Source: Amyelois transitella
Lineage: Eukaryota > Arthropoda > Insecta > Lepidoptera > Pyralidae
Assembly (NCBI RefSeq): GCF_032362555.1
Contig: NC_083506.1
Span: 2,093,501-2,157,500 of the forward strand
DNA: 64,000 nt
Direction: 5' to 3'
Below are positions 1 to 10,623 of the stretch, in pieces (within the stretch, counting starts at the first letter, position 1; each line of letters begins with the position of its first letter). The position numbers and the translations under genes are program-made. The notes below the pieces were generated by a model, which was not told the DNA's origin, made no database searches, and worked only from the letters and a program-made list of their open reading frames with translations.

Positions 1-152
1 AATTAGGATGGTGGTCGTAGCAGACGCTCGGTTGTTCTTCAATATAGCAGAAAACCATTACACATACAAGGCCATAGAGCGAATAAGGAGATGGCGCGTC
101 AATAATTGTTTACAAGTCAACACCAACAAGTTAATGTAATTGAATATCTTTT

Positions 153-418
153 TGCCGTGTGGTTGCCGGCACCAATAAAAAAAAAGAATAGGACCACTCC
201 ATCTCGTTTCCATGGATGTCGTAAAAGGCGACTAAGGGATAGGCTTATAAAGTTGGGATTCTTCTTTTAGGCGATGGGCTAGCAACCCGTCACTATTTGA
301 ATCTCAATTCTATCATTAAGCCAAACAGCTGAACGTGGCCTATCAGTCTTTTCAAGACTGTTGGCTCTGTCTACCCCGTAAGGGATAAAGACGTGATCAT
401 ATGTATGTATGTATGTAA
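153..418 (+). repeat. SINE-A short retroposon, full-length copy
   Basis: Near-complete copy of the commonest repeat in the window (over 30 copies). It has the head GCCGTGTGG, a middle with GGACCACTCCATCTC and GGCGATGGGCTAGCAACC, and an end reading CTCTGTCTACCCCG..GACGTGAT followed by (TATG)n. I see no tRNA-like A and B boxes in it. Confidence 0.85.
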
Positions 419-666
419 TACCTTTTTTACGTTTTTTTTATAGATAATATACTTATACTTCTCTGGCACACTCTGTAATATCGGTGTCGCATTGTTTGTG
501 AACAAACAAAAGAAGATTAATAATAATATGACTAGCTCTAGATATTTCGTCTATAGAAATTTATTCCGATTTCTATGGAATCTATCTAATTTTAAGATGT
601 TTCTTATATTCCTTACATTGCATTCAATCGCCTAAAAAATAACAAATCTTTCCATTTCTTTCACAG

Positions 667-1394
667 GAGCTGATTTCTTCCCCACGACATTAATGCGCAT
701 TGGACGTTCCCCGAGCGTTGCGTTTGGTTTCGGCAGCGGATTCAGCAGCAACATCGGCGGCATCGCGCACTCTACCGGCATCGGCTCCTCCTTCTCCACC
801 GGCGACGCCCAGGCTTACGGCTCCGGGATGGGTGGAAGCGACAACGCGTATGCCCGAGGAGTAGGCATCGCCAATGCCAGACCGTCCTACCCACGCTACC
901 CATTACCCTACAACAACGACTTTGGTCGCACATCTTTTGGATCTGCCGTCTCATCTGCCCAAAATATCGGAGATTACAGCTCGGCTGTCTCCTCGGCGCA
1001 GTCGCACAATGGCCGTCAATATGGAGCGGCAGCGTCAGCAGTTCAAAATGCTGGACCAGCGCGTTACCAATCAGCTGTGTCCTCAGCTCAAAATACGGGC
1101 CTAGATTACCAATCCGCAGTAGCTGCTGCTAATAGCAATGATGGACATTACGGATCAGCCATGTCAGCGGCTAATACTGGCAACTATGGTGATACTTTTG
1201 CCCATTCTAGAAATAATTTCGCTGGTTATGGAGCCGCTGTATCTGCTGCTGAAAATATCGGTGGATATAGAGCCAGTACAGCTCAGGCCGTTCAACAGCA
1301 AGGTGGAGCCCTTCAACAAAGTGGCGCTTCTAGCATCAACGCGCCTGGTATCCAGGCAGCCCAGTCACATGCCATGAACACTGGCTATTACTAG
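667..1394 (+). CDS. G1: secreted Ala/Ser/Gly/Gln repeat protein, last exon (5' end outside window)
   Basis: This is the 3' coding exon of a small secreted repeat protein; the exon encodes about 241 residues. It opens after a tttcacag acceptor in phase 1, the same phase as its paralogue G2 (4969-6381). No signal-peptide exon is visible between 1 and 660, so exon 1 is presumably upstream of the window. The N-terminal part carries a GFGSGFSS..HST.IGSSFSTGDA.AYG block shared with G2. The middle is a degenerate repeat of about 15-17 residues with consensus Y-x-SAVSSAQN-x-G. The C-terminus, GYRASTAQAVQQ..GIQAAQSHA, is also shared with G2. An AATAAA signal follows at 1518-1523. No enzymatic motif is present; a structural role in a secreted material is inferred from composition and neighbours. 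It converges on G1'. Confidence 0.8.
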
Positions 1395-1517
1395 ATAGAG
1401 TTTATTTTAGACTTAGTATACAATTAATATAAATTTTTAGATTACACTGACACTGAGATGACTATTGTAGTTGTACTTATCTCATTGTCTTTGTATAGAC
1501 TTAAATGAGGAGTTGTC

Positions 1518-1553
1518 AATAAAAGACTGACAGAAATATAAAATTTGTTTATT
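1518..1553. terminator. Facing poly(A) signals of G1 and G1'
   Basis: AATAAA on the + strand at 1518-1523 (for G1) and TTTATT at 1548-1553, which is AATAAA on the - strand (for G1'). Cleavage 10-30 bases past each signal would make the two mRNA 3' ends meet or overlap by a few tens of bases. Confidence 0.6.
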
Positions 1554-1601
1554 TGAAACTTAACAAAGTAATCGTAAACCTACATATCAAATTACACCTA
1601 G

Positions 1602-2398
1602 CTAAAGTGATTTGTTATCAATATTCAGAGTTTTGACATTACCATAAATATGGCCATTGTCATTAACGGCTGCCACTGTCGTGATGTGACCATTTCTTGT
1701 TAAGGTAGGATCATAGTAACCTTCCACTCCTCTCTGCCAATTCCAAGAGCTTGGATTCGTCAAGCCAATGCCCTCAAAATTGAGTGGAGCGAAGAAAAAT
1801 GGCAGTAGGAAAGGGTTGAAAGATGTAGAAGGAAATCCTCTGCCTGTATTAGCACTGGCTCCAGATATTGTACTTAATGCGGCTACACTTCTACCGTTAC
1901 TATTCTCACCATCTTTTGCTTCTGTGACAATGGAATCATCAGCATTATCCAGCTTTGGGAAGCCAAATCTCAAGTACTTCTCAACGTCTGGATTATCAGA
2001 CGAAATTGCGATGACGGCTTCTCCAGAGGGTGATGACCCTGAAATTGGGAGTAAACGTATACCTATTAATATAAATCTGCATTACTTTTTAATTCTTAAA
2101 ACTTATCGGCACTAATAATTTGTCTCGATTAAAATTGATAAGGTTTGCCAAAGTAGGTATTGCCAAAGCAGAAGCTGATTTATTACATACATATCTTATA
2201 GAACTTCTAATATTTACTGCTAATATTTTTATTAAGCAGTCACATTCATTTAATGCACTCAATTTAAGTTAAATAATAAAACCATTTTTAAAAATTATAC
2301 TCGTATTTAAAAATAACTGTACCTGACAAAAATATTGGAGTTCCTCGTATGATTGAAACTGAACATAACATAGACAATAATGTTATAGTAAAATCCAT
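1602..2398 (-). CDS. G1': small secreted protein, converging on G1
   Basis: Two coding exons on the minus strand: exon 1 2398-2323 (signal peptide beginning MDFTITLLSMLCSVS) and exon 2 2038-1602, joined in phase 1, giving about 170 aa. The phase-1 junction restores the motif SGSSPSGEAVIAISS, which matches G2' and supports the splice choice. Exon 2 holds three blocks shared with G2': the SSPSG..AV.AISS start, a TGR-F-x-STS-x-FNPFL-x-P-x-FF-x-PLNFEGIGL core, and a C-terminal AVNDNG-x-(I/V)-YGNVKT. A TATATAAG box lies at 2515-2522 and a poly(A) signal at 1548-1553, both on the minus strand. I do not recognise the family. It is a soluble-looking secreted protein with an aromatic, Pro- and Phe-rich centre, clearly paralogous to G2'. 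The function is unknown; its convergent pairing with a repeat protein is repeated at G2/G2'. Confidence 0.8.
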
Positions 2399-2514
2399 TT
2401 TTATGTTAACAATACAAGTAATAAATAACCAATAATACTTGTAACAATATTAACTGTACAAATCTTCTGAAGGACTATTGCATAACAAATGCGTGTATTC
2501 TCATCAAAACAACG

Positions 2515-2522
2515 CTTATATA
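2515..2522 (-). promoter_or_regulatory. TATA box of G1'
   Basis: TATATAAG on the minus strand, about 117 bases upstream of the G1' start codon. The sequence fits a core promoter; no transcription start is proven. Confidence 0.55.
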
Positions 2523-3095
2523 GTTTGGTATGATCTATATTATAGATCATTATAGATTCTATAATTTAACAATATGAACAGAACAGAGATCGGTGACCCC
2601 TGAATGTGAGCACGATTAAAACAAAATGTTTGCAAAAAATGTACTGTTAGTACTGATCTTACCAGGAGGCTGATTGACAGGTGCTTCTGAGGCAGGAAGT
2701 CAAGTGTTTATAGCTATCATTAATTTAAAATTAAAAAAAAGTAAAAAGTGATCGATAAAAATCCTGCTCCGAACCTAACGGGTCCGTCCGTCGCTTGGTT
2801 TCACAAAAATGAAAAAAAAAATACCGTAATTTTTTATTATTAAAGTAATTACGTTTTTGAAATATTTTAAAGGGGTTTGGAACAAAGAAGCTTTAATGAG
2901 TACTACATGCTGCATTGCTAAACCTTTCTTATATACCTAACAATGAAGATATTTTGTAATCAAAACGTAATATTATTTTTAAGTTGTACCTAGTCTTGTT
3001 CATTTGATAAATCGTATCACAGCACTCAAATGTATCTTTAAATTTCTTTTCTGCCATTCCTCTTAATTATCGCAATTAATGTATTTGTATTGTAT

Positions 3096-3274
3096 ATGTA
3101 TACCTAGTCACGTTTGCACCTCTATCCCTTGTGGGGTAGACAGAGCCAATAGTCAAGTCGTTCAGCTGTATGGCTTAATGATAGAATCGAGATTCAAATA
3201 GAGGCAGGTTGCTAGCCCGTAGCCTAAAAGAAGAATAGGTACCAAGTTTTATAAGCACCAAAGACCACGGCACC
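3096..3274 (-). repeat. SINE-A, partial
   Basis: Minus-strand copy. The tail end ..TATCCCTTGTGGGGTAGACAG is clear. The middle is shortened and the head is reduced to CCACGGCACC. Confidence 0.75.
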
Positions 3275-3350
3275 AAAGAAATCGAAATATTATAAGGTTG
3301 GCACAACTGGTAAATATTATCTCTCACATTACATCAAAATTAATTTAATC

Positions 3351-3609
3351 ATTCATTCATTCATATAGTCACGTCTATATCCCTTTCGGGGTAGACAGAG
3401 CCAAAAGTCTTGAAGAGACTGGTAGGCCACGTTCAGCTGTTAAGCTTTATTGAATTGAGATTCACATAGTGACAGGTTTCTAGCCCATCGCCTAAAACGT
3501 GAAACCCAAGTTTATAAGCCCATCCTTTAGTCCCCTCTTACGACATCCATGGAAAATGAGATGGAGTGGTCCTATTCTTTGTTATGTTGGTGCCGGGAAC
3601 CACGGCACC
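3351..3609 (-). repeat. SINE-A, near full length
   Basis: Minus-strand copy ending in the head complement GGAACCACGGCACC. Its tail is (ATTC)n rather than the usual (ATAC)n, which shows that the tail repeat unit drifts. Confidence 0.8.
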
Positions 3610-4446
3610 AATTAATTTAATAAACTAACTAATTACCGTAAAATATTCCTACTTTGCACCTTTAAGGTTAATTATGCTTCAATTTTCTGAAATGTTTTGT
3701 CGCTTGATATGTCCAAAACGGTGCGACATTACATTTAATTGTGAACGCACCTAAAAATATTTATTTATGAGTGAAGAAATATAACATTACTTCACTTAAA
3801 AGTATGATTTATTTTGATTTTTACAAATTTTTCGACACTTGTTATTATATAAAAAGGTAAACCATAACATTACCAGAGCATTTAAAAAGCAAGGCATAAC
3901 TTTTCACAAAAAGCTTCTACAATGAAGATTGGTCGTGAAATATACCTAGGAGAACATGCTTTCCTTATTGAAATAGGAAGTAAATATAATTTTTCACCTA
4001 ACTTCATCCTACGCATTTATGATATGGATCAAATTATTTTTTTTTCTTCTATCTGAAAATTCACTAAGCAAATAAACAAAGAATGTATGGAAAGGAAAGG
4101 CCTAGGCGAAGGTAACTTATCAAATCCGGGGAAGACCTGGGAGTAGGCGTACACGCATCAAATAAAGCTTCAATTCTGGTCTGGTAGTTAACAAAAAACT
4201 TGGACTGCCAAACATTTTACGCCTACGGGAAATAGACGGTATTTTATGTTAATGTCTATGTTTTGTACTTTCAATTGTTTCTGAAGTAGTTACAAACATA
4301 CAATTCATAATCTTAATTTGCTTTGAAACTTGCCGTAGAAAGAAAATTAGGAATAGAACTAGGTAACTTCTCCTAAGGAGTATTCCCGGAATTCCTTCAA
4401 AAGCGAAGACTAGTATTAATAAAAGTTTCTTATCAAATAACTTTTA

Positions 4447-4708
4447 TATACATACATACATACAATCACGTCTATATCCCTTGCAAAGACAGAGTCTACC
4501 TACAGTCTTGAAAAGACTGATGAGCCACGTTCGACTGTTTGACTTCATGTTAGAATTGAGATTAAAATAGTAACAAGTTGCTAGCCTGTCCCCTAAAAGA
4601 AGAATCCCAGGTGTATCCCAAGTCTATCCCTTATTCGCTTTTGACGACAGCCATGGGGCTGGAGTAGTCCTATTCTTTTTTCAATTGATGCCGGGAACCA
4701 CACGGCAT
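4447..4708 (-). repeat. SINE-A, near full length
   Basis: Minus-strand copy from the (CATA)n tail to the GGAACCACACGGC head complement. It ends about 170 bases upstream of the G2 TATA box. Confidence 0.8.
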
Positions 4709-4876
4709 TAACTTTTAAATAATTAAGCGTTATTCCACGTGCGCGCAATAACAGTGAAAGATTTAAGTGATACGATTTCGTTCGCTAGAACAAAGTTTCT
4801 ATAAAATTTATTAAAAGTACCGGTAGCTTACCTATTACAGATCTAGTTAGAATACGAGTGGGGGGCATTTCGATCG

Positions 4877-4884
4877 TATAAAAG
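4877..4884 (+). promoter_or_regulatory. TATA box of G2
   Basis: TATAAAAG, 92 bases upstream of the G2 start codon. Confidence 0.65.
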
Positions 4885-4968
4885 CATAGAGATATATTTT
4901 ACACCCATCCATTATAACTGGCGAAAGTCCAGACAGGTCATAAGAGAATCTAATTTGTTTTAATCATA

Positions 4969-6381
4969 ATGTCAGTAAGATTAGTTGCAATTTTTGGGAT
5001 ACTGGCGGTGGCGAATGCTGTTCCAATATGGGTAATTGGTAAGTTGCATTAATCTGTTCTTATATGCTTTTGCATTAGATTCCCGTGTGAGTTTTTATTG
5101 TAAGATACAGGATTTTTATATAGATATATTATATATTTATAATAATATTTATAATACATATAATAACGATTTTATTCCCCACGGAGTAGACAGAGCCAAA
5201 AGGAATTTTCATTTGTTGTATATTACTTTATTGTATAAACAATTAAGCGGACTAAATTCTAAATGCATTATCTAACAGTCAACAAATAGAGTAAGCGTTA
5301 AATAAAATCATCGTTGTTATTATATGGTAATGTTAATAAAAATAAACTCGATTTTGAAAGAATCAAAAGTGAATTATTTAGTTTTCAGTAAGTTTCATTA
5401 TACCAACTAAACGTGGACTTTGGTCTTGTGATGACTGGTTCCGTTTACCCCTTAGGCATCTGATCTCCGCCCGAATTAACTGGGTTACTGACTCATCCCT
5501 TCCTGGATCGTGGTCGCAGATTGATAAAACTGCAAACTAGAAGCATACTGCTAAAGTAGAGTCTGATGTCTATTTTTTGTGTACATAGCCGAGGTGGAAT
5601 TGGAACCTCTATGTTTTGTGTTGATGTTGTGATTTGTATCCCGAGGTAGTCAGATACAGTCTTTCTGTATAGTATTATTTAAAGGAAACTTATACATTTT
5701 CTACTTCCACCAGCTCCAAAAAACGACCCCAGCTTTGGTCAAGCGCCCAATGTGGCGTACGGCTTCGGTAGCGGCTTTAGCAGCGACGTGGCCGGAGTCA
5801 AGCACTCCACCAGCATCGGATCATCCTTCTCCACCGGCGACGCGTCCGCTTACGGCGAAGGCCTCGCCAACACTGGGAATAACTACGCAAGAGGAGTAGG
5901 CGCTGCCAACAACTACTACCAACCTACAAATCAATTGAGGCACTCTTTCCCCGCGTCCTCGTCACTAGCCCAAGCGTACAATAGCCCTCAATTCGGCTCA
6001 GCGATTTCCAACGTTCAGAATACACCTCCTTACCAACCCCAGTACCACGGCTACCGAGCCGCTATCACAAACACAGTGGACAATGGCCAGTACCAAACTG
6101 CTTTATCTTCAGCCCAAAACGTGCAAGGTCAAGATTACGAATCCGCCGTTTCCGCGACCCAGCAAGGTCTGGGTTACAACTCGGCTATTTCTAACGCTCA
6201 GTCAGTGAATGGTGGTGGCTTGCGTTCAGCCACTGCCGCTTCTCAAGACGTGAACGGCTACAAAGCCAGTACAGCTCATGCTGTCCAGCAAAATGGTGCG
6301 TCTCTTCAGAACAGCGGAGCTACTACCATCAATGGCCCAGGCATTCAAGCCGCGCAGTCACACGCAATTAGTTATTATTAA
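4969..6381 (+). CDS. G2: secreted Ala/Ser/Gly/Gln repeat protein
   Basis: Two coding exons, 4969-5038 and 5714-6381, joined in phase 1, giving about 245 aa. Exon 1 encodes a signal peptide (MSVRLVAIFGILAVANA) plus a few residues; the donor is G|GTAAGT. Exon 2 follows a cttccaccag acceptor and reads APKNDPSFGQAP, then the GFGSGFSS..STSIGSSFSTGDASAYG block shared with G1. The middle repeats a degenerate SAVS-x-AQ unit with Tyr and Asn, and the end GYKASTAHAVQQ..GIQAAQSHA matches G1. TATA lies at 4877 and AATAAA at 6725-6730. It is a complete paralogue of G1. Composition and signal peptide suggest a secreted structural protein, though no known domain is visible. Intron 1 contains a tiny SINE-A scrap. 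It converges on G2'. Confidence 0.85.
5172..5202 (-). repeat. SINE-A scrap in G2 intron 1
   Basis: About 30 bases (ATTCCCCACGGAGTAGACAG..) match the tail-proximal part of SINE-A on the minus strand. Confidence 0.5.
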
Positions 6382-6724
6382 ATTTTAAAGACTGCACTTG
6401 TGTAATGTGTTGAAGTTGCCTTACAAAGTCAGACCTTTGGTTAAAATTATTAAAGAAATTTGTTCACAGAAATGAACGTTTCAAAAAATTTGTTCACGGA
6501 AGTGTATGTATTATTTGTATTTGAATAGGTGACTTACGTTTTGGGCTGTGTTGAGATGTGAATTTCATAACATTTTTTTAATTGTGTAAAGTTTTGTCAA
6601 TATTCTGATAGATAGTCTGATTACTGAAAAATTGTAATTATATAATTTAAATATAGAGACGACTACATTTAAAGTACTTGTCTCTATTATTTAATTTAGT
6701 AAGTCTATCAAATTTATTTATAAT

Positions 6725-6768
6725 AATAAATAATAACAGTAACACAATTTCGTGTAAACTTATTTATT
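6725..6768. terminator. Facing poly(A) signals of G2 and G2'
   Basis: AATAAA at 6725-6730 (+, for G2) and TTTATT at 6763-6768 (AATAAA on the minus strand, for G2'). The spacing and arrangement match those of the G1/G1' pair. Confidence 0.55.
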
Positions 6769-6802
6769 ACCCTGTATCATCTACAAACAACAATAATTGT
6801 CA

Positions 6803-7905
6803 CTAGTTATTCTTAGGTCTACTGTTATACCTGATGGTTTTCACATTGCCATACACGCGACCGTTATCGTTCACAGCTGATACCGCACTAATCGCGCCCG
6901 GTCCCGAAAAACTTGCCTCTGGAAAACTCTCGAATCCTTTGAATAAATTCATTGGTTCAAAATTGCCCAATCCGATGCCTTCGAAATTCAAAGGGTTGAA
7001 AAATAGAGGGGATAGGAATGGGTTGAACGCTGAAGTGGAAACAAAACTACGGCCTGTGCCGGCCGCGGCTTGCCCAGGGGAAGCGATGCTGAACGATTTT
7101 CTAATAACTCCTGGATTTCTGTTTGAGACGGTTCTTTGATTAATAGTTACTCTGGGATTCCCGTTTGATATCACCCTTTGGTTCATAGACTTGGGGAACT
7201 TAGATGAGATGTATTGAAGGACTGCTGGGTCATTGGACGATATTGCTACCACTGCATTTCCGGAAGGCGACGACCCTGAAATATCATATTTAATCACTTA
7301 TTTCAAATCAGGCAACATGGGTCATTACAGTCATATTTACAATTTCAGTATGTACCAGATAAAAATTTTCTGATTTCTCTTGGAACTGAAAATGTAAATA
7401 AATAAACTTTAAGACATAATTTAAAAAGTAAACAATTAGAATAAATCAATACTTATTATTTTAACTTTAAAGTTAGGTAGATGCAATACAATTTAGGATA
7501 AAATCGTTTAAGACGAGATAATTTATTTGATCCTTTATTAAATACTGAGCCGGTCGAGGCTATTTATATTTAAGGAAAGAAACAAAAAAATCGGAATAAT
7601 ATATTATTTAGATTTTAGATTTTTTTAATCTCAGCTTATGCTGGTAACCTAATAACCATTACGGCCGTCAACCAAGTAAATGATACATAATTTATTCTGT
7701 ATGTTGTAAGTCAGTCGGTCCGTTTTCGTCAATTTGAAAAAACTTTCTAATTAACCGACATGTATTTATTTATATATATTTTTATTATTATAAGTAACAA
7801 AGATGACCCACAAAACCATATAAAGTACCAACCTTTCAAAACGACAGGGATGGCCTGTACATTGCAGAAAATCGCTATAAACACGACCACATTCAGCGAA
7901 CTCAT
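6803..7905 (-). CDS. G2': small secreted protein, converging on G2
   Basis: Minus-strand exons 7905-7833 and 7275-6803, joined in phase 1, giving about 181 aa. Exon 1 encodes a signal peptide (MSSLNVVVFIAIFCNVQA). Exon 2 begins with SGSSPSGNAVVAISS, as in G1'. The middle has an Asn/Arg-rich segment (NPRVTINQRTVSNRNPGV) absent from G1'. After it come the shared STSAFNPFL..FFNPLNFEGIGL core and the end AVNDNGRVYGNVKT. TATATAAA lies upstream at 7976-7983. The 24-codon signal exon and phase-1 junction match the rest of the cluster. The family is not recognised. The Asn-rich insert is the main difference from G1', so the duplicates have diverged in the middle and kept both ends. Confidence 0.8.
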
Positions 7906-7975
7906 TTTAAATACACAAAAATATTTGACAAGAACCAAATTTCACACAAATGATACACTAACACCTACACACTGG

Positions 7976-7983
7976 TTTATATA
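7976..7983 (-). promoter_or_regulatory. TATA box of G2'
   Basis: TATATAAA on the minus strand, about 71 bases upstream of the start codon. Confidence 0.6.
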
Positions 7984-8460
7984 CGCCAGTATAGCCAGGC
8001 TATTTGGAAATTAAAGAAATTCACCGTACATTGAACTCGAACTTGTAATAATAGGCTATATTATCTCTTGAAAAATTTGTATTATGGTATAAATTTGCAC
8101 TGTGGTCAAGAGAATAACCTCTACTGTTCATAAAATCTACCATAGACCACTTATATGGTCCCCAAAATACTGTTACCCGTTTAATCATTCAGCTTTATTT
8201 GACAAGAGAAATAAATAAAACTGCGTTTAACCTTTCCATTATTTATTCAAGTTTACAAAAGCTATATTTTAATGTGTCATCTTTTACTAGTGTTCTCGTA
8301 TTGAAAGGATTTTTATAACAATCTTATATACAATTTTATTTACACCTAGCATATTAATTAGGTATGGAATATATCTTCTTTAAAATCTATGAAAGAGTGG
8401 TCATGTTCTGCTCGCTCGGCTCACTGGCGGCTGTTACCACGAGCCTCTATTGGGTCAGTC

Positions 8461-8541
8461 AAGGTTCCTACAGAAACCGACTCCCGTCTGAACTTCGCAA
8501 CCTGTGCAGGGAATCATATTTGATGACTGTAACACATCCAG
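8461..8541 (-). repeat. SINE-C, left half, split by a SINE-A
   Basis: Matches the reverse complement of the SINE-C body (GACTCCCGTCTGAACTTCGC, ..GTAACACATCCAG). It continues at 8815 on the far side of the inserted SINE-A. Confidence 0.65.
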
Positions 8542-8814
8542 TGCCGTGTGGTTCCCGGCACTAGTACAAAAAAGAATAGGACCACTTCATCTCTTTCCTA
8601 TGGATGTCGTAAAAGGCGACAAAGGGATAGGCTTACAAACTTGGGATTCTTTTTTTAGCATCGCCTAAACCTAGCAAGCAACCTGTCACTATTTGAATCT
8701 GAATTCTATCATTAAGCCAAATAGCTGAACGTGGCCTATCAGTCTCTTCAAGACTTGGTTGGCTCTGTCTACCTAACAAGGGATATAGACGTGACCATAT
8801 GTATGTATGTATGT
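8542..8814 (+). repeat. SINE-A inserted in SINE-C
   Basis: Full-length copy from GTGCCGTGTGG to (TATG)n. ATCCAG(T) at 8536-8542 and again at 8815-8821 is a likely target-site duplication. Confidence 0.8.
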
Positions 8815-8996
8815 ATCCAGTTGCTGAGTGTATAGGTTTCTTCACGATGTTTTCCGTCGCCGTAAGAGCATCGGTTAGTATCAAACTAATGTATGTACAT
8901 AACTCTGAAAGAAGTCACTGGTACATTACTGCTTTAGGATTTGAACCTGCGCTTCCCTATGCATCATGCACTTTCATTCAACCAGTAACGCTATAA
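8815..8996 (-). repeat. SINE-C, right half with tRNA-like head
   Basis: On the minus strand the head carries a B-box-like GGTTCAAATCC, followed by ATGTACATTAG, ACCGATGCTCTTACGG and ACATCGTGAAGAAACC. The left half is at 8461-8541. Confidence 0.7.
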
Positions 8997-9282
8997 GTAA
9001 GTAAGGGTCACTAAGTATATGCTATGAAAAAAAAAATGGCAAAGTTTTTTTACCTATTTGGTTGTAAAATTTTATGACATATAATTTTAAAGTTTGAAAG
9101 TCAACAATATTAATAAACTATAAATTAAAATAAATATAATACATAGATCGTTTGATATATTCGATGTACGGATAGGTCAAACGATGTCAAAAATCTGTTA
9201 GTGTGCTCAAAATGCATTGCGCCTTAGAATCGCAATTCTAATTTTGTGAAATATTTACATATAAATTCATTTGTTTTAAAAG

Positions 9283-9555
9283 CGGTTCCCGGCATTGCCG
9301 TTTGGTTTACGGCACCAATAGAAAAAAAAAATAGGACCACTCCATTTTTTTCCCTAGGTTGTCGGAAAAGGCGACTAAGGGATATGCTTATACTTAACAT
9401 AACTTGGGATTCTTCTTTTAGGCTGAGCTAGCAACCTATCACTATTTGAATCTCAATTCTATCATTAAGCCAAATAGCTGAACGTGGCTTATCAGTCTTT
9501 TTAAGACTGTTGGCTGCGTCTACTCGCAAGGTATATAGACGTGATTATATGTATG
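9283..9555 (+). repeat. SINE-A with doubled head
   Basis: The head motif appears twice (GGTTCCCGGCA, then GCCGTTTGGTTTACGGCACC) before a normal body and a short ATATGTATG tail. Confidence 0.8.
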
Positions 9556-9838
9556 CTTTAAAAGTTATATGAGAATAAGTATAAAAATAATAGAAAATAG
9601 AACATTTCAACCTTGTTTCTTCTCAGACAATGCAGGTCAAACCTAATAAAAGCGGGTTAATAAACTTAAAATTCGAAAAAGCAAAATAACCGTGTATTAT
9701 ATTATTTTAGAATCGTGATTTACAGCCAAAATCTAACCTCTGAACTGTTTTTATCGCAGTATCACTATCATTAAGAGAATTTATTCAATCCTAACTACCT
9801 GCTATATTTAAGAATCATGTCACTGACTGAGTTATTAC
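9556..9838. other. Unassigned AT-rich DNA
   Basis: No gene or repeat recognised. Confidence 0.5.
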
Positions 9839-10107
9839 ACACATACATATAGTCGCGTATACATACATATAGTCGCGTAAACCCTTGCGGGGTAAACAGA
9901 GCCAACAGTCTTGAGAAGGCTTAAAGACAACGTTCAAAAATGTAGCTTAATAATAGAATGATATACAAATTCTCAAATTGTGACAGGTATCTAGCCTATG
10001 CCCTTAACAAAAATCCCATGTTTATAATCCATCCCTTATTCGCTTTTTACGACATCCATGAGAAAAAGATGGAGTGGTCCTATTATCTTTTATTTAGATT
10101 TATTGGT
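9839..10107 (-). repeat. SINE-A, first unit of a tandem duplication
   Basis: Minus-strand copy that ends at its head side in TTTAGATTTATTGGTGGAAA, an atypical end identical to that of the next copy at 10123-10372. The tail region is itself duplicated (ATAGTCGCGTATAC..ATAGTCGCGTAAAC). Confidence 0.75.
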
Positions 10108-10122
10108 GGAAATTATTTTATG

Positions 10123-10372
10123 TATATACATACATATGTACATATGGTCATGTCTATATCTCTTGCGGGGTAGACAGAGCCAACAGTCTTGAAAAGACTG
10201 AATGGCCACATTTAGCTATTTGGCTTAATGATAGAATTGGGATTCAAATTGTGAAAGGTCGCTAGCCCATCGCCTTAAAGAAAAAGCCCATCCTTTAGTC
10301 GCCTTTTACAACATCCATGAGTAAAAGATGGAGTGGTCCTATTATTTTTTCTTTAGATTTATTGGTGGAAAT
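10123..10372 (-). repeat. SINE-A, second unit of a tandem duplication
   Basis: Minus-strand copy with the same atypical head-side end, TTTAGATTTATTGGTGGAAA, as the copy immediately before it. Confidence 0.75.
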
Positions 10373-10623
10373 TATTTGATGCACCAGTGTATGTTTGTGG
10401 AATAATCAAATTACCAAACACCGACATCAAGACATAATTTAATATTGGGATTTCAAATCATCTACATAGATACAGTTATCCAATTGACTCTTAAACATCT
10501 TAACATGAAGCAAAAAGCCGATAATTGCATCGACAATTGCTGGTTTCAATCTACTGTCACAACTTAAAGAGGTACTAGATATACATATATCGGTTACTTT
10601 AAGGGCTTTTTATCTGAAGAGTA

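Larger units (their letters stand above)
2523..4876. other. Intergenic DNA between the two gene pairs
   Basis: No coding exon seen. The stretch holds three minus-strand SINE-A copies (annotated separately) and otherwise AT-rich unique DNA. Confidence 0.6.
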
